Shown in pieces: positions 1-7,052 of a stretch of 64,000 bases of DNA. The notes under the pieces are model-generated. The model saw only the letters and a program-made list of their open reading frames with translations. It ran no database searches and was not told the DNA's origin. Origin of the DNA: CAYOEV01 sp964403075 (GTDB lineage: Bacteria; Bacteroidota; Bacteroidia; Cytophagales; Cyclobacteriaceae); contig CAYOEV010000008.1 in assembly GCA_964403075.1 (NCBI GenBank), forward strand, positions 22,264 through 86,263, given 5' to 3'. The position numbers were made by a program, and so were the translations under genes. Within the stretch, counting starts at the first letter, position 1. Each line of letters begins with the position of its first letter.

Positions 1-191
1 ATGTGTGCCAATTGTTGGCTGATTTGCTGTCTGAAAAATGTCGTCTTTCCCCTCAATTCATCATCACTCAAGCCAGACAATTTGTCAAATTCATCATTGA
101 TCAAACCCACATACGGCTGTAACAATTTGATGTCTTTTTCTGCCTTCGTGCCAAATATTTTGGCCACGCCTTTGGTTACCGATTCAAACAT
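1..191 (-). CDS. secA: Protein translocase ATPase SecA, N-terminal fragment
   Basis: Only the first 63 codons are present; the gene runs off the left edge. The start ATG lies at 191-189. The encoded N-terminus (begins MFESVTKGVAKIFGTKAEKD, with LSGLSDDELRGKT near residues 42-54) matches the opening helices of SecA as seen in Bacteroidota, including the LSDxELRxKT segment just before nucleotide-binding domain 1. SecA is the ATPase motor that pushes unfolded preproteins through SecYEG. It lies 38 bases downstream of dapF on the same strand. The Walker motifs fall outside the window, so the call rests on the N-terminal signature alone. Confidence 0.85.
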   Translation of the reverse strand, partial: MFESVTKGVAKIFGTKAEKDIKLLQPYVGLINDEFDKLSGLSDDELRGKTTFFRQQISQQLAH

Positions 192-229
192 GCTTTTTTA
201 CCCTAAATCTTCGAAGTTAAAATTAGTTG

Positions 230-1012
230 TTATTCGTTAGTTCCGATGGTCCATACGCCATCAAAGACGTGCCTGGCCGGTCCGGTTAACCATATATCCG
301 TAAATCCTTCATTCATTCGTTTAAAAGAAACCTTCAAAACCCCACCTCGCGCATGGACCGACACAGGTGATGGCAAGTCGCGAAACAGTGCAGCTGCCAA
401 CACCGCAGCTGTCACCCCCGTACCGCAAGAAAGCGTCTCAGCCTCCACTCCTCTTTCATACGTCCTAACGCCGATACCGTTCTTTAGGAATTGTACAAAA
501 TTTACATTTGTGCCCTGATGGTCGGAAAACCTTACATCATGACGCAGCGAGGCGCCCGTCAGCTGTACGTTTACCTTATCCACATCATCCACAAAACGGA
601 CAAGATGTGGAGAGCCATTGAAGACAAAATAATCAGGATCCAGCCAATCTATGCGGGATACGTCAGACATCTGAAACCCCACTTGATCATCCACCATACA
701 TATGTCATGCAGCCCATCCGTGGTACGAAGCCGAGCCCGCTCCCCCACCATTCCCAGGGCGCGCGCAAAGGCATAACTGCACCGTGAACCATTTCCACAC
801 AAGCTCTCGGACCCATCCGGATTGTAGAAGATCATGCGGTAGTCCGCCACAGGATCTGATTCAATTAACATCAGACCATCTGCACCAATGCCAAAATGTC
901 TGTCACAAAGGACCTGAATCAAGGACGGATCGTCTGGAAAATAATTTCCCCGATTGTCGATCAGAATAAAATCGTTCCCTGTTCCCTGATATTTGGTAAA
1001 ATTCAATTGCAT
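230..1012 (-). CDS. dapF: Diaminopimelate epimerase
   Basis: A 260-residue protein of normal family length. DapF converts LL- to meso-diaminopimelate for lysine and peptidoglycan synthesis, using two cysteines as acid/base pair. Both are visible: one in the CGNGSRC segment about residues 72-78, the other in the ETLSCGTG segment near the C-terminus. The N-terminal KYQGTGNDFILIDN motif is also typical. I chose the ATG at 1012-1010 (MQLNFTKYQG); an in-frame TTG at 1024 lies within the terminator hairpin of the upstream rplS gene and is unlikely. It is followed by secA on the same strand after a 38-base gap. Confidence 0.95.
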   Translation of the reverse strand: MQLNFTKYQGTGNDFILIDNRGNYFPDDPSLIQVLCDRHFGIGADGLMLIESDPVADYRMIFYNPDGSESLCGNGSRCSYAFARALGMVGERARLRTTDGLHDICMVDDQVGFQMSDVSRIDWLDPDYFVFNGSPHLVRFVDDVDKVNVQLTGASLRHDVRFSDHQGTNVNFVQFLKNGIGVRTYERGVEAETLSCGTGVTAAVLAAALFRDLPSPVSVHARGGVLKVSFKRMNEGFTDIWLTGPARHVFDGVWTIGTNE

Positions 1013-1040
1013 AAAAAAAGCCAACTTATTGGTTGGCTTT
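1013..1040 (-). terminator. Rho-independent terminator after rplS, abutting dapF
   Basis: Read on the minus strand, a perfect 9-bp stem AAAGCCAAC / GTTGGCTTT (1040-1032 with 1025-1017) closes a 6-base loop and is followed at once by a run of seven T (1019-1013). It lies 24 bases past the rplS stop. The T run ends directly before the dapF ATG at 1012, so any dapF transcript coming from rplS must read through the hairpin, and the place of a ribosome binding site is occupied by the stem. Confidence 0.85.
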
Positions 1041-1063
1041 GCAAGATATTCAAATCAGCGCGC

Positions 1064-1420
1064 TTACAGCTTCTCTTTGATTCGTGCTGCCTTCCCTTTT
1101 CGTCCCCGCAGGTAATACAATCGGGCTCTACGCACTTTACCTCTCCTTAAAACCTCAATTTTTTCAATATTTGGTGTAAGCGTAGGAAAAATTCTTTCCA
1201 CGGCAATGCCACTGGAAATTTTCCGAACCGTAAAAGTCTCACCATTGGTGCTAGAATTTTTTATCTGCATTACCGTACCCTGGAATTGCTGGATACGCTC
1301 TTTGTTTCCTTCTTTAATTTTGTAATGCACATTGATGGTGTCCCCCGATTTAAAAGAAGGGAGCTTTGCACGCGCCTCATCGTAGTCCGAGCGGACAAAT
1401 TGTAATAGTTCCTGATCCAT
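1064..1420 (-). CDS. rplS: 50S ribosomal protein L19
   Basis: A 118-residue protein matching L19 over its full length: the FKSGDTINVHYKIKEG opening of the SH3-like fold, the QQFQGTVMQ strand, the ISSGIAVERIFP segment and the basic RRGKVRRARLYYLRGRKGKAARIKEK tail described here by its ends. L19 sits at the interface of the 30S and 50S subunits. In most bacteria it closes the rpsP-rimM-trmD operon; here those three genes lie 3.5 kb upstream with signalling genes between. A promoter-like box at 1458-1465 and a terminator at 1013-1040 suggest it is now a single-gene unit. Confidence 0.97.
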   Translation of the reverse strand: MDQELLQFVRSDYDEARAKLPSFKSGDTINVHYKIKEGNKERIQQFQGTVMQIKNSSTNGETFTVRKISSGIAVERIFPTLTPNIEKIEVLRRGKVRRARLYYLRGRKGKAARIKEKL

Positions 1421-1457
1421 GACTTTACGCTTTAATGCCCTTTTTTGTAAAGGAGGG

Positions 1458-1465
1458 CAAAGATA
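1458..1465 (-). promoter_or_regulatory. -7 promoter box for rplS
   Basis: On the minus strand this reads TATCTTTG, an exact match to the Bacteroidota -7 element TAnnTTTG, 37 bases upstream of the rplS ATG. The -33 region has T-rich sequence but no exact TTTG at the usual spacing. Its position between the LuxR gene stop and rplS supports independent transcription of rplS. Confidence 0.5.
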
Positions 1466-1486
1466 GAAAAATTTTCTACGTAAAAA

Positions 1487-2098
1487 CTAAATTATTTGAT
1501 TATTGACGGAGAATTGAATGAGCTGGGAGGTACTGTGCAGGCCCAATTTGCGTAGGATATTTTTTCGATGGGTTTTAACCGTATATTCAGAGATGAATAA
1601 CTTTTCACCAATGTCCGAACTGGTGAGCCCATCCGAGAGCAATTGGATGATTTCTATTTCACGTTCGCTCAGTTTGAATTTTTTTACCTCCTCCTCATTG
1701 GAAGAAAATTCATTGATCAGGTCATAGTAGGATTTGCCGGTGTGCACCCGTCGAATAGATTCAATCAGTTCATCGGAGGAATTACTTTTAAGCAAACAGC
1801 CATCAATACCGATTTTTACAATTTCCTCAATAAAAGATTTTTGGGCATACATGGTAAGAATGACAATACGTGTGTTGGGATATGCTGCTTTTACCTTTTT
1901 ACTACAGGTAATACCATCCATCACTGGCATATTGATATCCATCACAATGACGTCTACCCTGTGGTGCATTAAAAAGTCCAGCACCTCTTGACCATTTTCT
2001 ACGTGGCCCAGCACTTTCACCTCATCATGGCCCTCCAGGACCCCCATAAGGCCTTCGGCTACGATCTGGTGGTCATCCGCTATGAGGGTTCGAATCAT
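1487..2098 (-). CDS. Response regulator, NarL/LuxR family
   Basis: A 203-residue two-domain regulator. The receiver (about 1-120) has the acidic pair D8-D9, phosphoacceptor D54 in VIVMDINMPVMDG, and the conserved Lys in LLKSNSS. A LuxR-type helix-turn-helix follows (about 138-200: LSEREIEIIQLLSDG, then EYTVKTHRKNIL). The start overlaps the end of the upstream histidine kinase by 26 bases, so the two are translationally coupled and almost certainly partners (inference). Phosphorylation by that kinase would switch on DNA binding; targets are unknown. The stop lies 66 bases upstream of rplS. Confidence 0.93.
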   Translation of the reverse strand: MIRTLIADDHQIVAEGLMGVLEGHDEVKVLGHVENGQEVLDFLMHHRVDVIVMDINMPVMDGITCSKKVKAAYPNTRIVILTMYAQKSFIEEIVKIGIDGCLLKSNSSDELIESIRRVHTGKSYYDLINEFSSNEEEVKKFKLSEREIEIIQLLSDGLTSSDIGEKLFISEYTVKTHRKNILRKLGLHSTSQLIQFSVNNQII

Positions 2099-2882
2099 CG
2101 ATCAATGGTATATCCAAAACAGCCGCGAAACCGCGGCCGGGTTGTGCATCGAAAGTAAGGGTGCCTTGCATCTTTTCCACCCTAGTTTGCATGTTTTTTA
2201 AACCAATGCCCGTTTTCACCTGAGATAAATCAAATCCTTTCCCATTATCTTCATATATAAGGTTCAGCTGATCTTCGAATTGATTGATCTCCAGAATGAC
2301 TAAACCAGCCTGTGCATATTTCAGTGTATTGTTAAAGAGCTCCTGCAGTATACGGTAAATATTTAGCGCAATCTCCTGGGAAACCTGCGCAATGTTCAAA
2401 TGACTTTTCACTTGAATTCGATCGGAAGATTCGATGGATTCAATGAGTTGCCTGATGGACGCTTCCAGACCAAAGTGTTTGAAGGCGCCCGAATACAATT
2501 CGTGGGAGAGTTTGCGGTTTTCTTCCGCCGCATATTTAACCTGATCATGAATTTTCTCCACCAGCCCCTGATCCGCCTCCGAACCAATTTTTTTCTGTAA
2601 GGAGGCAATTGAAAAATGTAGGGAGGTTAAGATGCTGCCTACATGGTCATGCAATTCACCGGCAATGCGTTTACGCTCTTGCTCCTGGCCAGAAAGGATG
2701 GCATAGGCATTTTTCATTTCCTGCTCCTGCAGCAAGGTTTTGATGGATTGGTTCTCTAGGTTTTTTTTCAGGATTTTACGCTGGTATAGATAGATAAAAC
2801 TTACCACCGCCAGTGCCATGAACAACATGCCGGCAGTACCCACAATGAAAAAAAATTCGTTTAACTGACTTGACGTTTCCAT
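2073..2882 (-). CDS. Membrane-anchored histidine kinase (HisKA_3 family)
   Basis: A 269-residue kinase with a single N-terminal membrane helix (about residues 10-33), a short coiled linker, a HisKA_3 dimerisation domain with the phosphoacceptor His in ELHDHVGSILTSL (about residue 78), and a HATPase_c domain with visible N box (NNTLKYAQAG), G1 box (DNGKGFDL) and G2 box (GIGLKNMQTRV). It has no recognisable extracytoplasmic sensing domain, so input probably comes through the membrane helix or a partner protein. It overlaps the LuxR regulator downstream and lies 25 bases after a 92-residue protein that shares its membrane N-terminus. Confidence 0.93.
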   Translation of the reverse strand: METSSQLNEFFFIVGTAGMLFMALAVVSFIYLYQRKILKKNLENQSIKTLLQEQEMKNAYAILSGQEQERKRIAGELHDHVGSILTSLHFSIASLQKKIGSEADQGLVEKIHDQVKYAAEENRKLSHELYSGAFKHFGLEASIRQLIESIESSDRIQVKSHLNIAQVSQEIALNIYRILQELFNNTLKYAQAGLVILEINQFEDQLNLIYEDNGKGFDLSQVKTGIGLKNMQTRVEKMQGTLTFDAQPGRGFAAVLDIPLIDDSNPHSG

Positions 2883-2907
2883 CTACGCCAAAGCTAAATC
2901 AAATCAT

Positions 2908-3186
2908 TTAGGAGAAAATATTACGAATAAACTCCAAGCGCTCAGTCAAGCGCGTCAACAGCCCACGCTGCGCTTGGGTATTCAGCTGCTGACTCAACTC
3001 GTATAGGGAAACATTAATTGCTTCATCTAGCTGGTGACTTGCCAAAGCACGCTCCTCACGAAGTGTGGCCAACTCCTGCGAACGAACCGCCAATTTTCTC
3101 TGACAAACAAGCACAAAAAACACCACTGCCAGAGCCATAAAAAACATGGCCATTGTTCCTACAAGAAAAAAAACTTCTGCGGTCAT
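2908..3186 (-). CDS. Small membrane protein resembling the N-terminus of the adjacent kinase
   Basis: A 92-residue protein with one membrane helix (about 6-28) followed by a charged helical tail. Its N-terminus (FFLVGTMAMFFMALAVVFF) aligns with that of the downstream kinase (FFIVGTAGMLFMALAVVSF), and both continue with a QRK motif after the helix. It lacks the phosphoacceptor His and the ATPase domain. The simplest reading is a partial duplication of the kinase gene. It may be a regulatory stub that pairs with the kinase helix, or a relic. The reading frame is intact, it has a promoter-like box 20 bases upstream, and it is spaced 25 bases from the kinase, which favours an expressed gene. Confidence 0.7.
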   Translation of the reverse strand: MTAEVFFLVGTMAMFFMALAVVFFVLVCQRKLAVRSQELATLREERALASHQLDEAINVSLYELSQQLNTQAQRGLLTRLTERLEFIRNIFS

Positions 3187-3206
3187 AACCTACAGGATTC
3201 AAAAAA

Positions 3207-3214
3207 CAAAAATA
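3207..3214 (-). promoter_or_regulatory. -7 promoter box for the kinase/regulator cassette
   Basis: The minus strand reads TATTTTTG, an exact TAnnTTTG match, ending 20 bases before the ATG of the 92-residue membrane protein. No clear TTTG is seen at the -33 spacing. It is the most likely start of the three-gene transcript running to the LuxR regulator. Confidence 0.4.
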
Positions 3215-3336
3215 ACCCGAAATCGAATGTCTTATCATACCCTGCAAGGGGTAATCTTAAGTAAAACCAGGACCTGTATTTGTTATTAGCGACCACCCAA
3301 ACACCCGGTGCAAAATCATCATTGGTGCGGTGTGGA

Positions 3337-3355
3337 TCAGGTGAACTGCACCTGA
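3337..3355. repeat. Perfect 7-bp inverted repeat
   Basis: TCAGGTG and CACCTGA flank a 5-base spacer (AACTG). No T run follows on the minus strand, on which all neighbouring genes are read, so it is not an obvious terminator. It lies in the gene-free stretch 3215-3393 between the decayed lipoprotein copy and the kinase cassette, and could be a regulator site. I see nothing else in that stretch. Confidence 0.35.
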
Positions 3356-3393
3356 AAAAGATTCCGTAGCTTCAAACAACCGGATCCATGAAG

Positions 3394-3639
3394 CTAGCAC
3401 TCGTCAGGACAACCTACGAAATGATTGCGCATCAATGACTCGGTCGATTGCTGTAAGCCCAGCTTGCCCTTCTGCGCTACGGACCCGGTTGTGGCCACTG
3501 GCTACCCTTCCTCGGTCACGGGTACCCGCATGGCATCAATGAAAGTGTCATTACCCTTCTTTTTAAAATAAAGTTGTACCCGCAAGCCGGTTATATTCAG
3601 GGGTGCCCTTGTCTCAATGTCTTCAATCAACTCCTCCAT
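3394..3639 (-). pseudogene. Decayed partial copy of the lipoprotein at 4303-4848
   Basis: From an ATG at 3639-3637 a frame runs 45 codons to an in-frame TAG at 3504-3502, then continues open for 35 more codons to a TAG at 3396-3394. The first part (GLRVQLYFKKKGNDTFIDAM, then RVPVTEEG) aligns with GVRVLLYLKDYEVNNHKKKD, TLMMDAILVPVNEDG of the lipoprotein at 4303-4848, and the part beyond the TAG ends in GCPDEC, like the DPCPSNCP end of that lipoprotein. The signal peptide and N-terminal half are missing; upstream the frame closes at 3673-3675. It overlaps the 3' end of the membrane protein gene by 17 bases. A truncated duplicate with a nonsense mutation is the best reading; a short 45-residue product cannot be excluded. 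Confidence 0.6.
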
Positions 3640-4312
3640 TGTGCACACCTCCCGGCGATGATGAGCTTGCGGTCAACAAAAACCATAACCCGACAGCTAA
3701 AAATAGATTTCTGACAATATTACTCATGTTGTGAAACATCCAGGTCATCCAATCTTCTGTGAAAATCATGATATCAAAGAACATCAGATTAGAAAAAAAA
3801 GCCACCGAGCAGTAGATCAATATACCCGCTGACACCCAAAATCTGCCATCACGGATGGGATCATTTTCCAACTCCCTGATGTACCACAGAAAAAAATGTA
3901 CACTCAGGAAAAGTTGTATAGAACGGCTAATGAGTCTGGCTTGCTGGTTAAATGTGAAAATCCCTTCGAAAAAGATGGAGTTAACTACATAGTAAACCAT
4001 AAAACCTACATAGAGCGCGCGGAACCAAAAAGCTGGCTTGTCCTTAGCTTTCCAAAAAAAGGCACCAACACCGGCAAACTCCAGAAAACCATATACATGG
4101 AAACCCGGCATGTTGTTTTGGTAAGTCGCCGCCAGATAAAGATTGATCCTGTCAGCTAAAAATGAGCAGAGCAACAATCCCCAAACCAGCCCTGCCAAAA
4201 CTGAAAATGATTTGCCTCTAATGAGCCACAACAGTCCAAGCAAAATACCGGGCAAAGCAGAATTCCTGACCAGCGGTTTTATCCATTGTTCAAGCTCTAA
4301 CATCAAGGACAA
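3623..4312 (-). CDS. Integral membrane protein of unknown function
   Basis: A 229-residue, strongly hydrophobic protein with about six membrane helices (roughly 20-38, 40-58, 70-86, 98-115, 128-146, 155-178 and a last one near 195-215). I recognise no catalytic motif and do not assign a family. Its start overlaps the end of the lipoprotein gene by 10 bases, so the two are probably cotranslated. A second in-frame ATG at 4303 would avoid the overlap. Placed between trmD and the histidine kinase, it may belong to an envelope-sensing group with the lipoprotein (inference from context only). Confidence 0.75.
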   Translation of the reverse strand: MSLMLELEQWIKPLVRNSALPGILLGLLWLIRGKSFSVLAGLVWGLLLCSFLADRINLYLAATYQNNMPGFHVYGFLEFAGVGAFFWKAKDKPAFWFRALYVGFMVYYVVNSIFFEGIFTFNQQARLISRSIQLFLSVHFFLWYIRELENDPIRDGRFWVSAGILIYCSVAFFSNLMFFDIMIFTEDWMTWMFHNMSNIVRNLFLAVGLWFLLTASSSSPGGVHNGGVD

Positions 4313-4848
4313 TTAGATGGGCATGGATCAGCATCATTATTTGGATCAGGTCCTCCTCCAACCATACCCTTCAAATTTTCGACGAAAGATCCATCTTCAT
4401 TCACTGGTACCAATATGGCGTCCATCATGAGGGTATCCTTTTTTTTATGGTTGTTGACTTCGTAATCCTTCAAATAAAGCAACACGCGCACACCTGCCAG
4501 CTTTGCACTATCCACTGCGTTCACAAAATTTTTCAATGATTCAATGCCAAAAGAGAAAGACATGCTCGGCACCACAACTTTCCTTTTGTGCTTTTTAAAA
4601 TTCAGACCATCTTGATAGTCCAGCATTTCCTGGGCCTTGGCCAGGGCATCGAAATCAGGTACAGCGCGTCCTCTTAATGGATCAACACGTGCATTGGGAT
4701 TTTTTAGCAAATTTGCGTAACTGCGCGGTGACACTACTACTACTGTATCCCCTTTCTGATCAGCGGATTGATTCGCTGAAGGATTGCAGGATACAAAACA
4801 AAATGCCATCAATAAGCAATACACAGTAAAATTCAATGACGCTTTCAT
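4303..4848 (-). CDS. Putative lipoprotein
   Basis: A 181-residue protein with a signal peptide ending in a lipobox (FCFVSC, lipidated Cys about residue 21), followed by a polar linker (NPSANQSADQ). I chose the ATG at 4848 because it places the signal peptide at the N-terminus; a longer frame begins at 4902. The C-terminal half carries the segment GVRVLLYLKDYE, a basic NNHKKK turn and a Cys-Pro-rich end (DPCPSNCP). No known domain is recognised. A broken second copy of the C-terminal half lies at 3394-3639. It follows trmD by 82 bases and overlaps the next membrane protein gene. Confidence 0.8.
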   Translation of the reverse strand: MKASLNFTVYCLLMAFCFVSCNPSANQSADQKGDTVVVVSPRSYANLLKNPNARVDPLRGRAVPDFDALAKAQEMLDYQDGLNFKKHKRKVVVPSMSFSFGIESLKNFVNAVDSAKLAGVRVLLYLKDYEVNNHKKKDTLMMDAILVPVNEDGSFVENLKGMVGGGPDPNNDADPCPSNCP

Positions 4849-4930
4849 TGATTTGGCTTTAAGGTTTGGCAGCGTAAAATAAATCATTAATCCGTATCCC
4901 ATGTATAAACGGGATGATTGTTTGGCGTAC

Positions 4931-5614
4931 TTACTGGTCCTCCAGCAAATCGGGGCGCCTTTCCTGGGTACGGCTCAGTGCTTGCTCATTTCGCCAGGCT
5001 GCAATTCTCGACTCATGACCAGAAGTTAAAACATCGGGTACTTTCCAACCTTTGTACACTTCCGGGCGGCTGTACACTGGAGGAGCCAAAAGCCCATCCT
5101 GAAAAGAATCGGTCAAGGCGGAAGTCTCGTCATTCAACACACCGGGCACGAGACGTACGAGTGCGTCTGCCAGTACCATGGCTGCCAACTCCCCCCCTGA
5201 GAGAACATAATCTCCGATGCTGATTTCCCTTGTCACCAAGTGCATGCGTACCCGCTCGTCCACTCCCTTGTAATGGCCACAAAGCAGGATGAGGTTGCGT
5301 AGGGTGCTCAGCCCATTGGCCATTTGCTGATTGAGTTTTTCTCCGTCAGGTGTCAGGTAGATTACCTCGTCATAATCGCGCGCCTGCTTTAACGCCGATA
5401 GGCAACGATCAATGGGTTCCACTGTCAACACCATGCCCGCGCCGCCCCCATAGGCGTAATCGTCCACCTTTTTGTGCTTGTTGACACTATACTCACGCAG
5501 GTTGTGTATCACCAACTCAACAAGCCCTTTCTGTATAGAGCGCTTCACGATGCTTTGATTCATCGGCCCATCAAATAACTCAGGTAAACAGGTCAGTATG
5601 TCAATTCGTATCAT
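4931..5614 (-). CDS. trmD: tRNA (guanine-37-N1)-methyltransferase
   Basis: A 227-residue SPOUT methyltransferase that methylates G37 next to the anticodon in tRNAs with G36, using S-adenosylmethionine, and so prevents +1 frameshifting. Family motifs seen: IDILTCLPELF at the start, the DDYAYGGGAGMVL segment (about 51-63), LCGHYKGVDERV, and the knot motif SIGDYVLSGGELAAM with VPGVLNDETS. It overlaps the end of rimM by 14 bases within the rpsP-rimM-trmD operon. Confidence 0.97.
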   Translation of the reverse strand: MIRIDILTCLPELFDGPMNQSIVKRSIQKGLVELVIHNLREYSVNKHKKVDDYAYGGGAGMVLTVEPIDRCLSALKQARDYDEVIYLTPDGEKLNQQMANGLSTLRNLILLCGHYKGVDERVRMHLVTREISIGDYVLSGGELAAMVLADALVRLVPGVLNDETSALTDSFQDGLLAPPVYSRPEVYKGWKVPDVLTSGHESRIAAWRNEQALSRTQERRPDLLEDQ

Positions 5615-6128
5615 TGTAAACTCCTAGATAACCCTCTGGCAAGTTTATGCGCAATTTTTTGGCTGATTTGTCCACCTCTACAATAAAATGATCATGGATA
5701 GGAATCAAAACTTCGGTACCCTGCCAGTCAATAGATAGTAGAGGATTTACGTAATTGTCGTAAAAAGCAGTGACTTGTCCCAGTGGTTTTTCTGACTCCA
5801 CCACCTGATAACCTATGAGTTCGTGGTAATAAAATTGGTTTCCCGGCAATTCCGGCAATGCATCCAACGGCAACAATACCGGGACACCCACCCATGCCTC
5901 TGCTTGTTCACGATCCTTTATTTCTTCCAAGGACACCTGTAAAAAGTCTCCTTTTCTGTTCAGAGCGGAAATAAAAAACGGAATTGCCTGCCCCTCATTT
6001 AAGAGAAAAACCGACTCCAATTGTTCGTAGTTAGCAGGTTGATCTGTATCCAGATGAATGACCAGATCACCTTTGATGCCATGCGCTTTCACTACTTCAC
6101 CAAATTGGTAGTAGTGGTCAGACCACAT
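5601..6128 (-). CDS. rimM: Ribosome maturation factor RimM
   Basis: A 175-residue protein of normal length with the N-terminal RimM beta-barrel (FGEVVKAHGIKGDLVIHLDT, positions 8-27) and the C-terminal PRC barrel (ELIGYQVVESEKPLGQV; LLSIDWQGTEVLIPI). It binds ribosomal protein S19 and aids maturation of the 30S head. The start overlaps the rpsP stop by one base and the end overlaps trmD by 14 bases. Confidence 0.95.
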   Translation of the reverse strand: MWSDHYYQFGEVVKAHGIKGDLVIHLDTDQPANYEQLESVFLLNEGQAIPFFISALNRKGDFLQVSLEEIKDREQAEAWVGVPVLLPLDALPELPGNQFYYHELIGYQVVESEKPLGQVTAFYDNYVNPLLSIDWQGTEVLIPIHDHFIVEVDKSAKKLRINLPEGYLGVYNDTN

Positions 6129-6754
6129 TAATCTGCTTTGTTCTCTTCTTTCTTATCTTCCGCATCTGTTTGCTCTACCACGACAGGCTTTTCCTCTGCA
6201 ACAGCCTCCGGCGTATCTCCCACTGCCTCGGGAGCATCTGTCTGTGGTGTCACCTCTTCATCTTTTTTGGCTGCCGGCGCGACTCCCTCCTCCTCCACAA
6301 CATTTTTCTTCTTTAAAGCCTCCGCGCGAGCTTCTTTTACCTTTGATTCCGCTGCTAACTGTGTTTTGCGCTTCTCTTCTTTCTCTTTCTGTAAACGTGC
6401 CACCTTACCCTCAATCTGCGCATCCTTGGCGGCTAACCAGGCTTGATATTTTTCATCAGCTTCTTCCTGTGACATGGCTCCTTTGATGACGCCAATCTGC
6501 AAATGTTTTTTCAGAAGTATACCCCGGTAAGACAACATGGCCCGCACTGTGTCGGTAGGCTGGGCGCCTTTCATCACCCAGTTGAATGCACTCTCTTCAT
6601 TGATATTGATGGTTGCCGGATCAGTGTTGGGATTGTACGTCCCGATTTTTTCAATGAATTTACCATCCCGGGGGGAGCGTCCATCTGCAACGACTACATC
6701 AAACGTTACCTGCTTTTTACGACCGCGACGGGCCAATCTGATTTTTACTGCCAT
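6128..6754 (-). CDS. rpsP: 30S ribosomal protein S16 with long C-terminal extension
   Basis: The first 85 or so residues are a standard S16 (MAVKIRLARRGRKKQVTF; then VADGRSPRDGKFIEKIGTYN). The remaining 120 residues form a low-complexity tail rich in Ala, Glu, Lys and Val, first predicted helical and basic (KEKEEKRKTQLAAESKVKEA), later acidic. Bacterial S16 is usually 80-100 residues; long tails of this type are common in Bacteroidota S16. It is the first gene of the rpsP-rimM-trmD operon; a promoter-like box lies at 6802-6809. Confidence 0.96.
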   Translation of the reverse strand: MAVKIRLARRGRKKQVTFDVVVADGRSPRDGKFIEKIGTYNPNTDPATININEESAFNWVMKGAQPTDTVRAMLSYRGILLKKHLQIGVIKGAMSQEEADEKYQAWLAAKDAQIEGKVARLQKEKEEKRKTQLAAESKVKEARAEALKKKNVVEEEGVAPAAKKDEEVTPQTDAPEAVGDTPEAVAEEKPVVVEQTDAEDKKEENKAD

Positions 6755-6801
6755 GCTGTTTTTTGTTTATGGATCTCGTCCATTCAAAATTTAACGAAGC
6801 G

Positions 6802-6809
6802 CAAAAATA
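6802..6809 (-). promoter_or_regulatory. -7 promoter box for the rpsP operon
   Basis: The minus strand reads TATTTTTG (TAnnTTTG match), 47 bases upstream of the rpsP ATG. No exact TTTG is seen at -33. The rest of the divergent spacer 6755-7052 shows no further gene; near sucA a weaker box CAACTTTG lies at 7035-7042. Confidence 0.4.
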
Positions 6810-7052
6810 AGTCGAATAGTTTAGAAATAAAAGATTAGTCTCATTCGTCTTAAGGTTTTAACAATTACCCACTCAGGTTCGTTTGGTGCTGGCCTAGGGA
6901 CTTAAAGGTCATGGTTGACAAACTGGCATTGGTATGTCCTGCCTACCCATACAGCAAGTGAGGTAGTCTTTTATATTTGTTTAGCCGGTTATACGGTTTT
7001 TAAACCTTACACGATTTGATTATTCTTGTAATCTCAACTTTGTGCTCGAGCC

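Noticed and set aside
1437..1458. Short hairpin GCCCT / AGGGC upstream of rplS as a ribosomal protein leader
   Set aside because: It overlaps the -7 box, so it would not be fully transcribed from that promoter, and it has only five pairs with no T run.
6810..7052. Possible RNA gene or riboswitch upstream of sucA
   Set aside because: I found no consistent long-range pairing or known motif in this spacer.
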